Of a stretch of DNA of 64,000 bases, positions 1-9,628 are shown piece after piece (within the stretch, counting starts at the first letter, position 1; the number at the start of each line of letters is the position of its first letter). A program made the translations under genes and the position numbers. Origin of the DNA: Thermomicrobiales bacterium (GTDB lineage Bacteria; Chloroflexota; Chloroflexia; Thermomicrobiales; UBA6265); NCBI GenBank assembly GCA_023957115.1, contig JAMLHN010000006.1, positions 1 through 64,000 of the forward strand, read 5' to 3'. The notes under the pieces are model-generated. The model had not been told where the DNA came from and made no database searches. It saw nothing but the letters and a program-made list of their open reading frames with translations.

Positions 1-33
1 GAGGCTCGCCCGCCAAACGTTCACCACAATGAA

Positions 34-59
34 GCGGCAAAGGCAGTCGCCCTTGCCGC
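34..59. terminator. Terminator-like hairpin
   Basis: Two 11-base arms (GCGGCAAAGGC and GCCCTTGCCGC) with one mismatch flank a 4-base loop. It lies about 110 bases beyond the 3' end of the minus-strand VOC gene. There is no clear T run on either side, so termination is only a guess. I see no convincing gene in positions 1-166. Confidence 0.35.
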
Positions 60-145
60 TTCTCGTGCCTCCCCCAGCGTTTCAACGTTCGGAAACGTGG
101 CAGGACGATCGAGCCATGTCGCGTCGTCCTCAGACAGATCCCGTA

Positions 146-174
146 TCAGGACACAAAACCCGGGGCTCAGGACC
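146..174 (-). repeat. TCCTGAG heptamer repeat at VOC 3' end
   Basis: Two copies of the TCAGGAC motif (TCCTGAG family when read on the minus strand) overlap the stop codon of the VOC gene at 167-169. This is a weak member of the dispersed heptamer family seen near 26.7, 32.1, 39.1 and 40.3 kb. Confidence 0.45.
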
Positions 175-511
175 CGCCTTTGGCGGTCCAGCGCAACCCG
201 AGCGGATTCCCGTCGGCATCGGCCAGTACCGCAATCGTCAACCCTCCCCCAACTTCGGCCGGCTCCTTCACCACCGTCGCGCCGTGCGCCTGCAGCGCGG
301 CCATCGTGGCATCGAGATCGTCGACATCCCAATAGGGCAACGGACCGCCAACCGCTGCGTTCGGATCGAGTCCGATCTCCCCGGTTTCAGTCCGAAATCC
401 GGCATAGTACTCGTCCGCATAGTACGGGTCGATTCCGAGCAAGGTGCGATAGAGTGACGTTGCCGCTCCAATATTGGAAACCGGCAGAACGATCAATGCT
501 GGAAATGGCAT
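167..511 (-). CDS. VOC (glyoxalase/bleomycin-resistance) family protein
   Basis: A single VOC-fold domain of 114 residues, the usual size for a protein that dimerises to build its active site. The order fits the fold: opening strand PALIVLPVSN, helix AATSLYRTLL, and closing strand with DADGNPLGLRW. The usual metal-binding His and Glu are not evident, so it may be a PhnB-like or non-catalytic member. The ATG at 511 has a purine-rich AGGAAGGA about 10 bases upstream. It is transcribed divergently from the SigJ-like sigma factor gene, and members of that sigma class often control a small adjacent gene, so this is a candidate target. Substrate unknown. Confidence 0.8.
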   Translation of the reverse strand: MPFPALIVLPVSNIGAATSLYRTLLGIDPYYADEYYAGFRTETGEIGLDPNAAVGGPLPYWDVDDLDATMAALQAHGATVVKEPAEVGGGLTIAVLADADGNPLGLRWTAKGGS

Positions 512-531
512 GTTGAGCTGATCCTTCCTGT

Positions 532-580
532 ACGACGAAACGATGTCGTCCGTTTCGAACGGACTCCCCCGTCGACGGGG
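532..580. promoter_or_regulatory. Cluster of three dyads between divergent VOC and sigma genes
   Basis: Three inverted repeats lie within 49 bases: ACGAC/GTCGT (532-536 and 545-549), TCCGTT/AACGGA (549-554 and 558-563), and the perfect 14-bp palindrome CCCCGTCGACGGGG (567-580). This is the only space available for both divergent promoters. The dyads may be operators or a short attenuator hairpin; function is inferred. Confidence 0.5.
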
Positions 581-621
581 TTATTGATTCGACGTTTCAG
601 GCAGGAAGAATGTGACCTGGC

Positions 622-1512
622 ATGACGGCGGAAAATCTCGCAACCAGATTCGAGCTCGAGCGTCCACGCCTGCAGGCGGTCGCAACTCGGATTCTTGGTT
701 CCAGAAGCGATGCCGACGATGCCGTACAGGAATCGTGGCTTCGGCTCCAGCGTGCCAACGTCGGGGAGATCGCGAACCTCGGCGCCTGGTTGACCGTGGT
801 CGTCTCACGGATTGCGCTGGACCACGTGCGCACTCGGGTCCAGCGCAGGGAAATACCAATCGACGCACCGGCGGTTTACGCCCTGCCCTCTTCGGAGCCC
901 TCGGCGGAAGCGACTGTTATCGTCGACGAATCGGTGTATGAAGCGCTCGCCCATGCGCTGGACCAACTCTCCCCATTGGAGCTGGCGGCGTTCATCCTCC
1001 ACGATCTCTTCCGGGTGCCATTCGATGAGATCTCGACGATGCTGGATCGATCTCCGGATGCCAGCCGAAAGCTTGCCAGTCGCGCTCGTGGCAAGATCAC
1101 GGCGAGCGATGTCCGTCCTCCTGCACCGGCGCCATCGCAACGCGCCATCATCGACGCCTTTCTGGAAGCGGCCCGTGGAGGCGATATGGACCGGCTGGTG
1201 TCGCTGCTCGCTCCCAATGTGACCCTCCGCGCCGACGAAGCGACGATCGAGCTGGGAGCGCAACCCGAAATGGCCGGTGTGGATGCCGTTGCCAATCGCT
1301 TTTCCGGATGGGCCCAGGCCGCCTTTCCGGTCTGGATCGATGGTGCGCCGGGGGCGGCCTGGATTCATCGTGGCGACGTTCGCGTGGCGTTCGATTTTGT
1401 CATTCGGGATGGCTTGATCGAGCAGATCTGGCTCCGTTCCAACCCTGACTTCTTCGCCACGACCGAAATCGAAACCGAACCCGCCCCAACACGGCGAAAC
1501 GCCGGAGCATAG
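622..1512 (+). CDS. SigJ-like ECF sigma factor with C-terminal SnoaL-like domain
   Basis: 296 residues, much longer than a minimal ECF sigma factor. Sigma region 2 spans about residues 8-75 (SDADDAVQESWLRL, then GAWLTVVVSRIALDH) and region 4 about 108-160 (LDQLSPLELAAFILHDLF, VPFDEISTMLDRS). Residues 172-285 form a SnoaL/NTF2-like extension ending in IEQIWLRSNPD. This architecture is typical of the SigJ/ECF41/ECF56 groups, which have no classical anti-sigma factor and are controlled by the fused domain. The divergently transcribed VOC gene is a likely target. The ATG at 622 was chosen because the earlier ATG at 610 runs straight into a stop. The gene ends inside a bidirectional terminator hairpin. 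Confidence 0.85.
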   Translation: MTAENLATRFELERPRLQAVATRILGSRSDADDAVQESWLRLQRANVGEIANLGAWLTVVVSRIALDHVRTRVQRREIPIDAPAVYALPSSEPSAEATVIVDESVYEALAHALDQLSPLELAAFILHDLFRVPFDEISTMLDRSPDASRKLASRARGKITASDVRPPAPAPSQRAIIDAFLEAARGGDMDRLVSLLAPNVTLRADEATIELGAQPEMAGVDAVANRFSGWAQAAFPVWIDGAPGAAWIHRGDVRVAFDFVIRDGLIEQIWLRSNPDFFATTEIETEPAPTRRNAGA

Positions 1513-1527
1513 GTTGCTCCGGCGTTT
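1497..1527. terminator. Bidirectional terminator between sigma factor gene and lon
   Basis: A perfect 13-bp stem (AAACGCCGGAGCA / TGCTCCGGCGTTT) with a 5-base loop. The sigma factor stop codon lies in the loop. The T-rich 3' side on the plus strand and the A/T flank on the minus strand suit both convergent genes. Confidence 0.8.
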
Positions 1528-1559
1528 CTCTTGTTCCGTCTGATTCGCAACTACTGGGT

Positions 1560-4160
<2,601 letters not shown>

Positions 4161-4163
4161 GCT

Positions 4164-4634
4164 CTACTCCTGACCGTCTGCAACTGCGGGGGCATGAGTG
4201 CGCTTGGGAACGATGGTTCGAGCGCGGACGCGCGGCAGCTCGATGCGCAACAGGCCGTTGTTGTATTCGGCGTGGACCGCATCCAGATCGACTGGAAACG
4301 GCAGAAAGATATCTGCGGCAAACTCGCCATACGGTATCCCGATCTCACGGTACCGGCGTTGGGTGCCTGACTGCGGATCGGTTCGATAGCCACGAATCGT
4401 CACCATCTCGCTGTCGGCGATGATGGTCAGATCGCTTTCGCTCACTCCGGCAATCTCGGCGATGATCACGAGCTCCCGCTCGGTCTCGTACACCTCGAGC
4501 GGCGGCCGCCAGGCGCCCCGCGTCTGTGACGGAAAACGGGGCCGAGCCGGCAGCAACGCGCGGAAGACCTCTTCCATCTCCTGCTGGAGTCGTTCGGGGT
4601 TCCGCGCGACGGTGCGGCGAACCAGTACAACCAT
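4164..4634 (-). CDS. Hsp20/alpha-crystallin family small heat-shock protein
   Basis: 156-residue small heat-shock protein. The alpha-crystallin domain covers about residues 45-140: PPLEVYETERELVIIAEIAGV opens it and the conserved strand NNGLLRIELPR closes it. The C-terminal tail RTIVPKR carries an I-x-V-like motif used in oligomer assembly. The ATG at 4634 is preferred over the in-frame ATG at 4652 because GGAGG lies 9 bases upstream of 4634. It sits directly upstream of lon, which fits a holdase/protease pair in the heat-shock response. Regulation probably acts through the twin palindrome near 4770-4802. Confidence 0.93.
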   Translation of the reverse strand: MVVLVRRTVARNPERLQQEMEEVFRALLPARPRFPSQTRGAWRPPLEVYETERELVIIAEIAGVSESDLTIIADSEMVTIRGYRTDPQSGTQRRYREIGIPYGEFAADIFLPFPVDLDAVHAEYNNGLLRIELPRVRARTIVPKRTHAPAVADGQE

Positions 4635-4742
4635 AGAATTCGACCTCCTCATCGATGCGCATGGCTACGAGGTGTGCTGTGTCGACCGCCGCGATCGCGG
4701 TGTTTCGATGCCAGGAAGCCAATTCGCGCCATGACTGGAATG

Positions 4743-4771
4743 ATTATACATCTATCATCGGTAACTTGCTA
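4743..4771 (-). promoter_or_regulatory. Candidate hsp20-lon promoter
   Basis: On the minus strand a perfect TATAAT (4743-4748) is preceded at 17 bases by TAGCAA (4766-4771), a poor -35 match. The predicted transcript start lies roughly 95-100 bases before the hsp20 ATG. The -35 region touches the first copy of the 11-bp palindrome. Confidence 0.55.
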
Positions 4772-4802
4772 CGAATCGTATCAACTATAATTACGATTCG
4801 TA
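4770..4802. promoter_or_regulatory. Twin TACGAWTCGTA palindromes, candidate heat-shock operator
   Basis: TACGAATCGTA (4770-4780) and TACGATTCGTA (4792-4802) are separated by 11 bases. Each copy is itself an odd palindrome, and the pair is also a perfect 11-11-11 inverted repeat. Centre-to-centre spacing is 22 bp, about two helical turns. It matches neither CIRCE (TTAGCACTC-N9-GAGTGCTAA) nor the HspR site HAIR. The rest of the 4635-5031 gap shows nothing I can interpret. Confidence 0.6.
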
Positions 4803-5031
4803 AGTGATTGTAGCAGAGCGTTCGAGTCCAACGGAGATTCAGAAAGACGGCGCCCCAGACGGGCGTTCCCTTACTTTTACTTTTTAGGAAGGACGGACCA
4901 CCCTTCGGAGCGGCTTCGAGCCCGACGTCAACCACATCGTCCTGCTCGGAACCCGGATTCAAACAGGGAGGAGATTCCCAGCACACCCCAAGCGGCATCG
5001 GATGAGTTCGCTCAGCTGTCGGAACTCGCCC

Positions 5032-6807
5032 TCAGGCCCCGCTTCCGTCCCCCAGCGCCCCAACCGTAAACGTGCTCTCGGGATTCCAGAGCATCCAGCC
5101 ACTCGCGCCGGCAACCAGAGCGGCATCGATCTGCGCCTGCACCTGCTCGACCCCATAAGGCGGGTCACCCATGGTGAAGTCCTGGATCCAGGGCCGGATC
5201 TTGAGCTCCTGCCCCGGTACTTTCCCGGCGGCTGAGTTCATCGTGATCAAGACGGTGTCGTAGGGATTGGCATTCGGAGATTCCGTCATGCCCAACGGGC
5301 TGGCGGTGAAGTGCGAAGGATAGATCATCGGGCAGATGTAATCGACGACCAGGGTGAAATCGTAGAAGCGCTGCCCGATCCCCTGATCATCCGGGTAGAT
5401 GCCGACGATTGCAAACACGTCCGCGGCGGTCTTGACCCCATGGATGGTGAGCTGATCCCGCGCCATCTGCAGGAAATCGGCAATCGTCTTGACCCGCTCA
5501 TCTTCCTGATAGGTGTATTGCGTCCCGAACTCGGCATTGCTCAGATCGCCATCGGACGGAAACCGCACGTAGTCGAACTGCACCTCGTCGAAGCCCATTG
5601 CCGCCGCTTCGATACCGAGATCGATGTTCGGCTGCCAGAGCTCCCGATGATAGGGATTGACCCAGGCTGCGCCGTTATACCCCCGCCAAATCTCACCACT
5701 CGTCGTCATGATCGCCAGGTCCGGTCGATTTTCCGCCACAACGGGATCGTTGAAAACGACGATGCGGGCAATCGTGTAGAGACCTTCATTCTTGAACCGC
5801 TGAACCAATGCCGCGGGGTCGAACATGGCCTGCACCGCCTGGGCGTCGATGAAGAATTGGACCCCGGTGTCGTAGTAGACCGTTCCCTCTTTCATATCGA
5901 TCACGACGGCATTCACATCGGTCGTGTGAGCCAGGTCGATGATGTTCTGGATGGTGGTCTCGTTGGAGAGATGAGCGCCGGTCAAGTAGGCCGCGTTGAT
6001 ATTCTCCCGCTGCATCGTCACCGTCATGGCGTCGGACGAGGCCACGGTCTGATCGGCGTATCCGCTCGCCCAGACCTCGACATCGCTACCGGCTGGAACA
6101 TCGGCCAACTGGAACGTGCCATTTTCGTCGGTGCGCGCGAAACTCGACCCGGAGCGAATCGTGGCATCGTGAATTGGATCACCGGCCTCGTCGATAATCG
6201 TTCCCCCAATGGCGACGCCATCGCCCTCAGGAACCATGGTCGACGCCGGGGTCACGGACGGCGCAACGGTCGGAGACGGCTCTGAGGCGGGCTGTTCGGC
6301 AACGGTCGTCGCTTCGACCGGCTGTGAACCGGCGGGAGCGTCGGTGGAGGGGGGCGGCGGATCATCCGACGTCGTCGAAGACGGCGCGGCAGGATTCAAC
6401 GATATCCGCTGGTCCGAATCGATATCCAAACCGGCCGTCCCATAGACCGGCTCGAAGCCGGGCATGGAAATCTCGATATCCACGGCCGCATCCGGAAAGG
6501 CGATCGCGACTCGCCCATCTCCATCGGTTGGGACACTCCCACCAGGGAAATGAACGGTCGCTCCGGACAGTGGTTGTCCGTTCTCCACACTGGTGACGTG
6601 AAAGGTAACGACCCGCCCCGCAGCTGGATCGTCGTTTTCACCGCGGATACCGAACCACCAGGTGAACGCCCAGGCAACGAGCGCAATCGCAAAGAGCGAG
6701 CTCAACCACCAGCTCACACCGTCCCAACGACGGCGCGATTTCGAGAGCCGGTACGATCCGTAGGAATTTCGTGCGCTGCGTTCGTACAAGCTGGGTCGAT
6801 CCAACAT
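5032..6807 (-). CDS. Membrane-anchored DUF4015 glycoside-hydrolase-like protein
   Basis: 591 residues. A short basic cytoplasmic N-terminus (RLSKSRRRW) is followed by one membrane helix (about 28-50, WWLSSLFAIALVAWAFTWW). Two carboxypeptidase-regulatory-like beta domains follow (one at about 60-120, another near 195-245), separated by a Pro/Ser/Thr/Ala-rich linker. The C-terminal TIM-barrel-like domain from about 260 contains GFDEVQFDYVRFPSDG and CPMIYPSHF, typical of PF13200 (DUF4015), a putative glycosidase family. It is probably anchored with its catalytic domain outside the cell, acting on wall or exopolysaccharide. The ATG at 6807 is chosen over upstream in-frame codons because GGAGG lies 8 bases before it. 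Confidence 0.85.
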   Translation of the reverse strand: MLDRPSLYERSARNSYGSYRLSKSRRRWDGVSWWLSSLFAIALVAWAFTWWFGIRGENDDPAAGRVVTFHVTSVENGQPLSGATVHFPGGSVPTDGDGRVAIAFPDAAVDIEISMPGFEPVYGTAGLDIDSDQRISLNPAAPSSTTSDDPPPPSTDAPAGSQPVEATTVAEQPASEPSPTVAPSVTPASTMVPEGDGVAIGGTIIDEAGDPIHDATIRSGSSFARTDENGTFQLADVPAGSDVEVWASGYADQTVASSDAMTVTMQRENINAAYLTGAHLSNETTIQNIIDLAHTTDVNAVVIDMKEGTVYYDTGVQFFIDAQAVQAMFDPAALVQRFKNEGLYTIARIVVFNDPVVAENRPDLAIMTTSGEIWRGYNGAAWVNPYHRELWQPNIDLGIEAAAMGFDEVQFDYVRFPSDGDLSNAEFGTQYTYQEDERVKTIADFLQMARDQLTIHGVKTAADVFAIVGIYPDDQGIGQRFYDFTLVVDYICPMIYPSHFTASPLGMTESPNANPYDTVLITMNSAAGKVPGQELKIRPWIQDFTMGDPPYGVEQVQAQIDAALVAGASGWMLWNPESTFTVGALGDGSGA

Positions 6808-6812
6808 GAATG

Positions 6813-6837
6813 AACCTCCGGTCGGTTTCCGGAGGTT
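6813..6837 (-). promoter_or_regulatory. Hairpin enclosing the DUF4015 ribosome-binding site
   Basis: Perfect 9-bp arms AACCTCCGG (6813-6821) and CCGGAGGTT (6829-6837) with a 7-base loop. In the minus-strand mRNA the Shine-Dalgarno GGAGG lies within the 3' arm, 6 to 8 bases before the start codon. The hairpin would hide the ribosome-binding site. Confidence 0.55.
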
Positions 6838-6932
6838 TGACGACATTCTACATCCCCAATTCCCTGTGCGCTGAGGCGCGCGGCGTGCGTATCGTTCGCA
6901 ATGCCCGAATCCGCATGCCCGATCGAGAGGAA

Positions 6933-6962
6933 TTGACACGTCTGCCGCGATCCTTTGATAAT
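6933..6962 (+). promoter_or_regulatory. Candidate sigma70-type promoter of the polyprenyl synthase gene
   Basis: TTGACA (6933-6938), an 18-base spacer, then GATAAT (6957-6962): 11 of 12 consensus positions. If used, transcription starts near 6970 and the coding start must lie downstream, which supports the GTG at 7026. Confidence 0.5.
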
Positions 6963-7025
6963 CTCGAAGAGACGCGGCTACCAGTTGGCGCCGCAACGCG
7001 AAGCTGGTCAGGAACGGCAAAAAAC

Positions 7026-8015
7026 GTGCTCCAGAGAACTGACGTCTTCGCGGCCATGCGCGGCGATGTCCAGCGAGTGTCGGACCGGGTCGTCGAAGCG
7101 GCTCGAGTTCCCTATCCTCAAATCTCCACCATTCTCGAAGAGATCGTGCGATCGGGCGGCAAGCGATTGCGCCCGATGCTCGTGCTCCTCGCGGGGAGGG
7201 CCTGGACCTATGAGGAATCGTTCGACACCCTCGTCAATGCCGCGGCAGGCGTGGAGCTGCTCCACACAGCCTCCCTGGTGCATGACGATGCGGTCGACCA
7301 TTCGGCCTTTCGGCGCGGCAAACCGACCCTTAACTCGCAGGTCGATACTGCTGCGGTCATCCTGGTCGGCGACTACCTCTTCGCCCAATCAGCGATTCTG
7401 GCCGCCTCCACCAACAACCCGCGCGTCGTTTCCGTTTTCTCCAACTCGCTGGGGCATATCTGCGACGGGCAGTTGATGGAGATGATGGATGCCAGCAACC
7501 CGCAACAAACCGAGCGGCAATATCTGGCACGCATCTACGGCAAGACCGCATCGCTCTTTGGTTGCGCCGCCGAAACGGGCGCCATCATCGGCAATGCCCC
7601 GGAAGATGCGATTTCGGCGCTTCGCGGGTATGGCGACGACCTAGGTCTTGCATTCCAGATCATGGACGATGTGCTCGACCTCACCGGAGGGTCCGAGCAG
7701 CTTGGCAAACCCGCCGGGCATGATCTGCTTCAGTCGACTATCACGTTGCCGGTGATCTACTACCTCGAGATGGTTCGACCGGGAAGCGCGGAATGGCGGG
7801 CTGTGCAGGCGATCGTCGATCGTTCGCGGACCGACGATGCGTTTGTTGCGAATGTGCTCAACGAGATCCGGGCCTCAGGCGCAGTGGAACGCGCCCTCGC
7901 CCGTGCCGATGAGTACATCGAGCAGGCTAAGAACCGTCTCACCATCGTACCGGACACCGAGACCCGCGAGCTCCTCTCCGAGCTCGCCGACCAGGCCGTC
8001 CGCCGCAGCTCCTAG
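7026..8015 (+). CDS. Polyprenyl (heptaprenyl/octaprenyl-type) diphosphate synthase
   Basis: A trans-isoprenyl diphosphate synthase that lengthens isoprenoid chains from isopentenyl diphosphate, probably for the quinone side chain. It carries GGKRLRP, the first Asp-rich motif in LVHDDAVDHS, the second in FQIMDDVLDLTG, and KPAGHDLLQSTITLP. From the GTG at 7026 the protein is 329 residues, the usual family length, with AGGAA 11 bases upstream. Longer in-frame starts at 6915 and 6810 exist, but they overlap a good promoter and add residues unlike the family. Chain length cannot be told from sequence. It is divergent from the DUF4015 gene. Confidence 0.9.
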   Translation: MLQRTDVFAAMRGDVQRVSDRVVEAARVPYPQISTILEEIVRSGGKRLRPMLVLLAGRAWTYEESFDTLVNAAAGVELLHTASLVHDDAVDHSAFRRGKPTLNSQVDTAAVILVGDYLFAQSAILAASTNNPRVVSVFSNSLGHICDGQLMEMMDASNPQQTERQYLARIYGKTASLFGCAAETGAIIGNAPEDAISALRGYGDDLGLAFQIMDDVLDLTGGSEQLGKPAGHDLLQSTITLPVIYYLEMVRPGSAEWRAVQAIVDRSRTDDAFVANVLNEIRASGAVERALARADEYIEQAKNRLTIVPDTETRELLSELADQAVRRSS

Positions 8016-8062
8016 AGCCGGAATCCACTCGTCTTCTCCAGACTCCGGCCCATGGACTCATT

Positions 8063-8659
8063 TCAGAGCGCCACCAGGCTCGTCTCGTACATGCGCGAGA
8101 AGAGCCGGTTCCAGGCGGTTTCGGTCGGATCGATCGAGCGCAGGTCGGCTTCCAGCTCGGACGGCATCTCCGGTGTCAGGAGGATGGTCGCCTTGCGGCT
8201 GGCATAGCGCTGCTCGACCGTGCGGTCGAGGAACATCGCTTCATGCGACTGACGCGGTTGTAGGCCGGTCACTACCAGGAGCTCGGATGACTGACAGCGA
8301 AGCCAGACGTGCTCGGTCACCTGGCGCGCAAACTCGAATTCCCGGCGCAACCGGTCGTCACAATCGGCCGAAGTCGCGCGGGGTTCGAGTTCGGGCAGGC
8401 CAACCTCGGTCACATAGGCACTCAACGCGAAGTCGCGCCAGGGCATCATGCATGCATCGACATCGACGTCGACTTCATCGAGTCGCCGTTCGATGAAGGT
8501 GGAAATCCGCTTCCCGCGTTTTCCATCCGCGTTGAAAATGAACCAACCCTGACCCTGGCGCAATCGTTGCTCGAAGGCATCGAAGTAGAGGCTCAGTCGC
8601 TGCAACAAATCGCGATCCTGAACCGGCGCCTGCTCGGCGAGTTCAGCTGCATCTGCCAT
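8063..8659 (-). CDS. Degenerate DnaC/IstB-like AAA+ protein, probably ATPase-dead
   Basis: 198 residues. The layout resembles the AAA+ core of DnaC/IstB helicase loaders: a beta strand with a Walker-A-like segment (GWFIFNADGKRGKR, about 38-51), a Walker-B position (ELLVVTG, 126-132), a sensor-1-like strand (RKATILLTP, 155-163) and a late NRLFSRMYE segment. The key residues are altered: the first Gly and the final Ser/Thr of Walker A are Ala and Arg, and the acidic Walker B pair is Thr-Gly. If the assignment is right, it probably does not hydrolyse ATP. It lies 36 bases downstream of the nucleoside hydrolase gene, possibly in the same transcript. The family call rests on pattern, not on a search. 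Confidence 0.5.
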   Translation of the reverse strand: MADAAELAEQAPVQDRDLLQRLSLYFDAFEQRLRQGQGWFIFNADGKRGKRISTFIERRLDEVDVDVDACMMPWRDFALSAYVTEVGLPELEPRATSADCDDRLRREFEFARQVTEHVWLRCQSSELLVVTGLQPRQSHEAMFLDRTVEQRYASRKATILLTPEMPSELEADLRSIDPTETAWNRLFSRMYETSLVAL

Positions 8660-8695
8660 GACGATCCTCCTTTGCCGTGCGGTCGTTTCCCGGGC

Positions 8696-9628
8696 CTATG
8701 CTCCGGCCGCGCGTTGCTGAATCCCGAGCCGATCGTAGAACCGCGTCATGAAGGCGAGCGCATCGACCTCCCTGGCCACCAAAACACGATTGCCATCGGC
8801 CAGACGGGACTGACCACGATACGTTTCATCGATCTGAATCTCGACGGCGTGGGGCGCCCAGCTGATGAACTCGGGATCGAGCGCCGCAGCCACGGCCATC
8901 GCATCATGGATGTAGGCGGTGCCACGTTCCGGATGCTCCAGTCGCGATCGATAGAGCGCCTGAATGATCGACGCGGGCGCCGAATCCGAAGCGAGGATCA
9001 GGTTCCATACGTCGGCGGAGATTGGCGCCTCATGAGTCACGTCGAGACCAACCGCATAGAAATGCTGGAAATCCGCATCGAAGGCCTGTTTCGCCGCTTC
9101 TGGATCGACGTACAGATTGAACTCCGCATGACGAAGTGGCTTGATGTTTCCGGGTGTCCAGAATGCCCCACCCATGACGACCAGCCCTTTGAGCAACCGG
9201 GGGAGCTCGGGCTCGACATTGAGCGCAATCGCGAGATTGGTCAGCGGACCAAGACAGACGAGGGTGACCTCGCCCGGCCGCGTGTGCGCGTGATGCACGA
9301 TCGACGCGGGTCCGCGCAAATCGCCAACCGGGTGTTTGCTTTTCGGAAGCTCCGCGCCGCCGACGCCATTGTTGCCATGTGCATAGGCTGCCATGAAGAG
9401 CTCCCGCACCAATGGGCGCGACGCCCCCCGATAGACGGGGATGGCGGATGCACCCAGGAGATCCAGCACATCGAGCGTGTTGCGGGTCGCGTTCTCGATC
9501 GTCGTATTGCCCGCCACCGTCGAAATCGAGAGCAGCTCGGCATCCGGTGAATGCACGGCAAGCGCAATCGCTGCCGCATCGTCGATTCCCGTATCGACAT
9601 CGAGGATGAGCGGAACCCGGGCGCTCAT
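8696..9628 (-). CDS. Inosine/uridine-preferring nucleoside hydrolase family protein
   Basis: 310 residues. The family signature DVDTGIDDAAA at residues 10-20 supplies the Asp cluster that binds calcium and the nucleophilic water. AHGNNGVGG, LGPLTNLAIAL, a GGAFW segment and YIHDAMAVAAALDPEF near 240 complete the active-site pattern. The enzyme splits N-glycosidic bonds of nucleosides for salvage. Its start overlaps the stop of the upstream TPP enzyme gene by 4 bases, so translation is coupled, although the metabolic link is not obvious. The exact base preference cannot be predicted. Confidence 0.92.
   Translation of the reverse strand: MSARVPLILDVDTGIDDAAAIALAVHSPDAELLSISTVAGNTTIENATRNTLDVLDLLGASAIPVYRGASRPLVRELFMAAYAHGNNGVGGAELPKSKHPVGDLRGPASIVHHAHTRPGEVTLVCLGPLTNLAIALNVEPELPRLLKGLVVMGGAFWTPGNIKPLRHAEFNLYVDPEAAKQAFDADFQHFYAVGLDVTHEAPISADVWNLILASDSAPASIIQALYRSRLEHPERGTAYIHDAMAVAAALDPEFISWAPHAVEIQIDETYRGQSRLADGNRVLVAREVDALAFMTRFYDRLGIQQRAAGA

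Noticed and set aside
21..154. Short minus-strand frame after the first VOC gene, vaguely HicB-like at its end
   Set aside because: No ribosome-binding site, no matching toxin gene, and similarity too weak.
4744..4998. 84-residue minus-strand frame upstream of hsp20
   Set aside because: Overlaps the twin palindrome and promoter, lacks a ribosome-binding site and has no recognisable composition.
4635..5031. CIRCE or HAIR element
   Set aside because: No TTAGCACTC/GAGTGCTAA or CTTGAGT-N7-ACTCAAG match; the palindromes present have a different sequence.
6810..7025. N-terminal extension of the polyprenyl synthase
   Set aside because: Residues unlike the family and overlap with a near-consensus promoter at 6933-6962; the GTG at 7026 gives the normal length.
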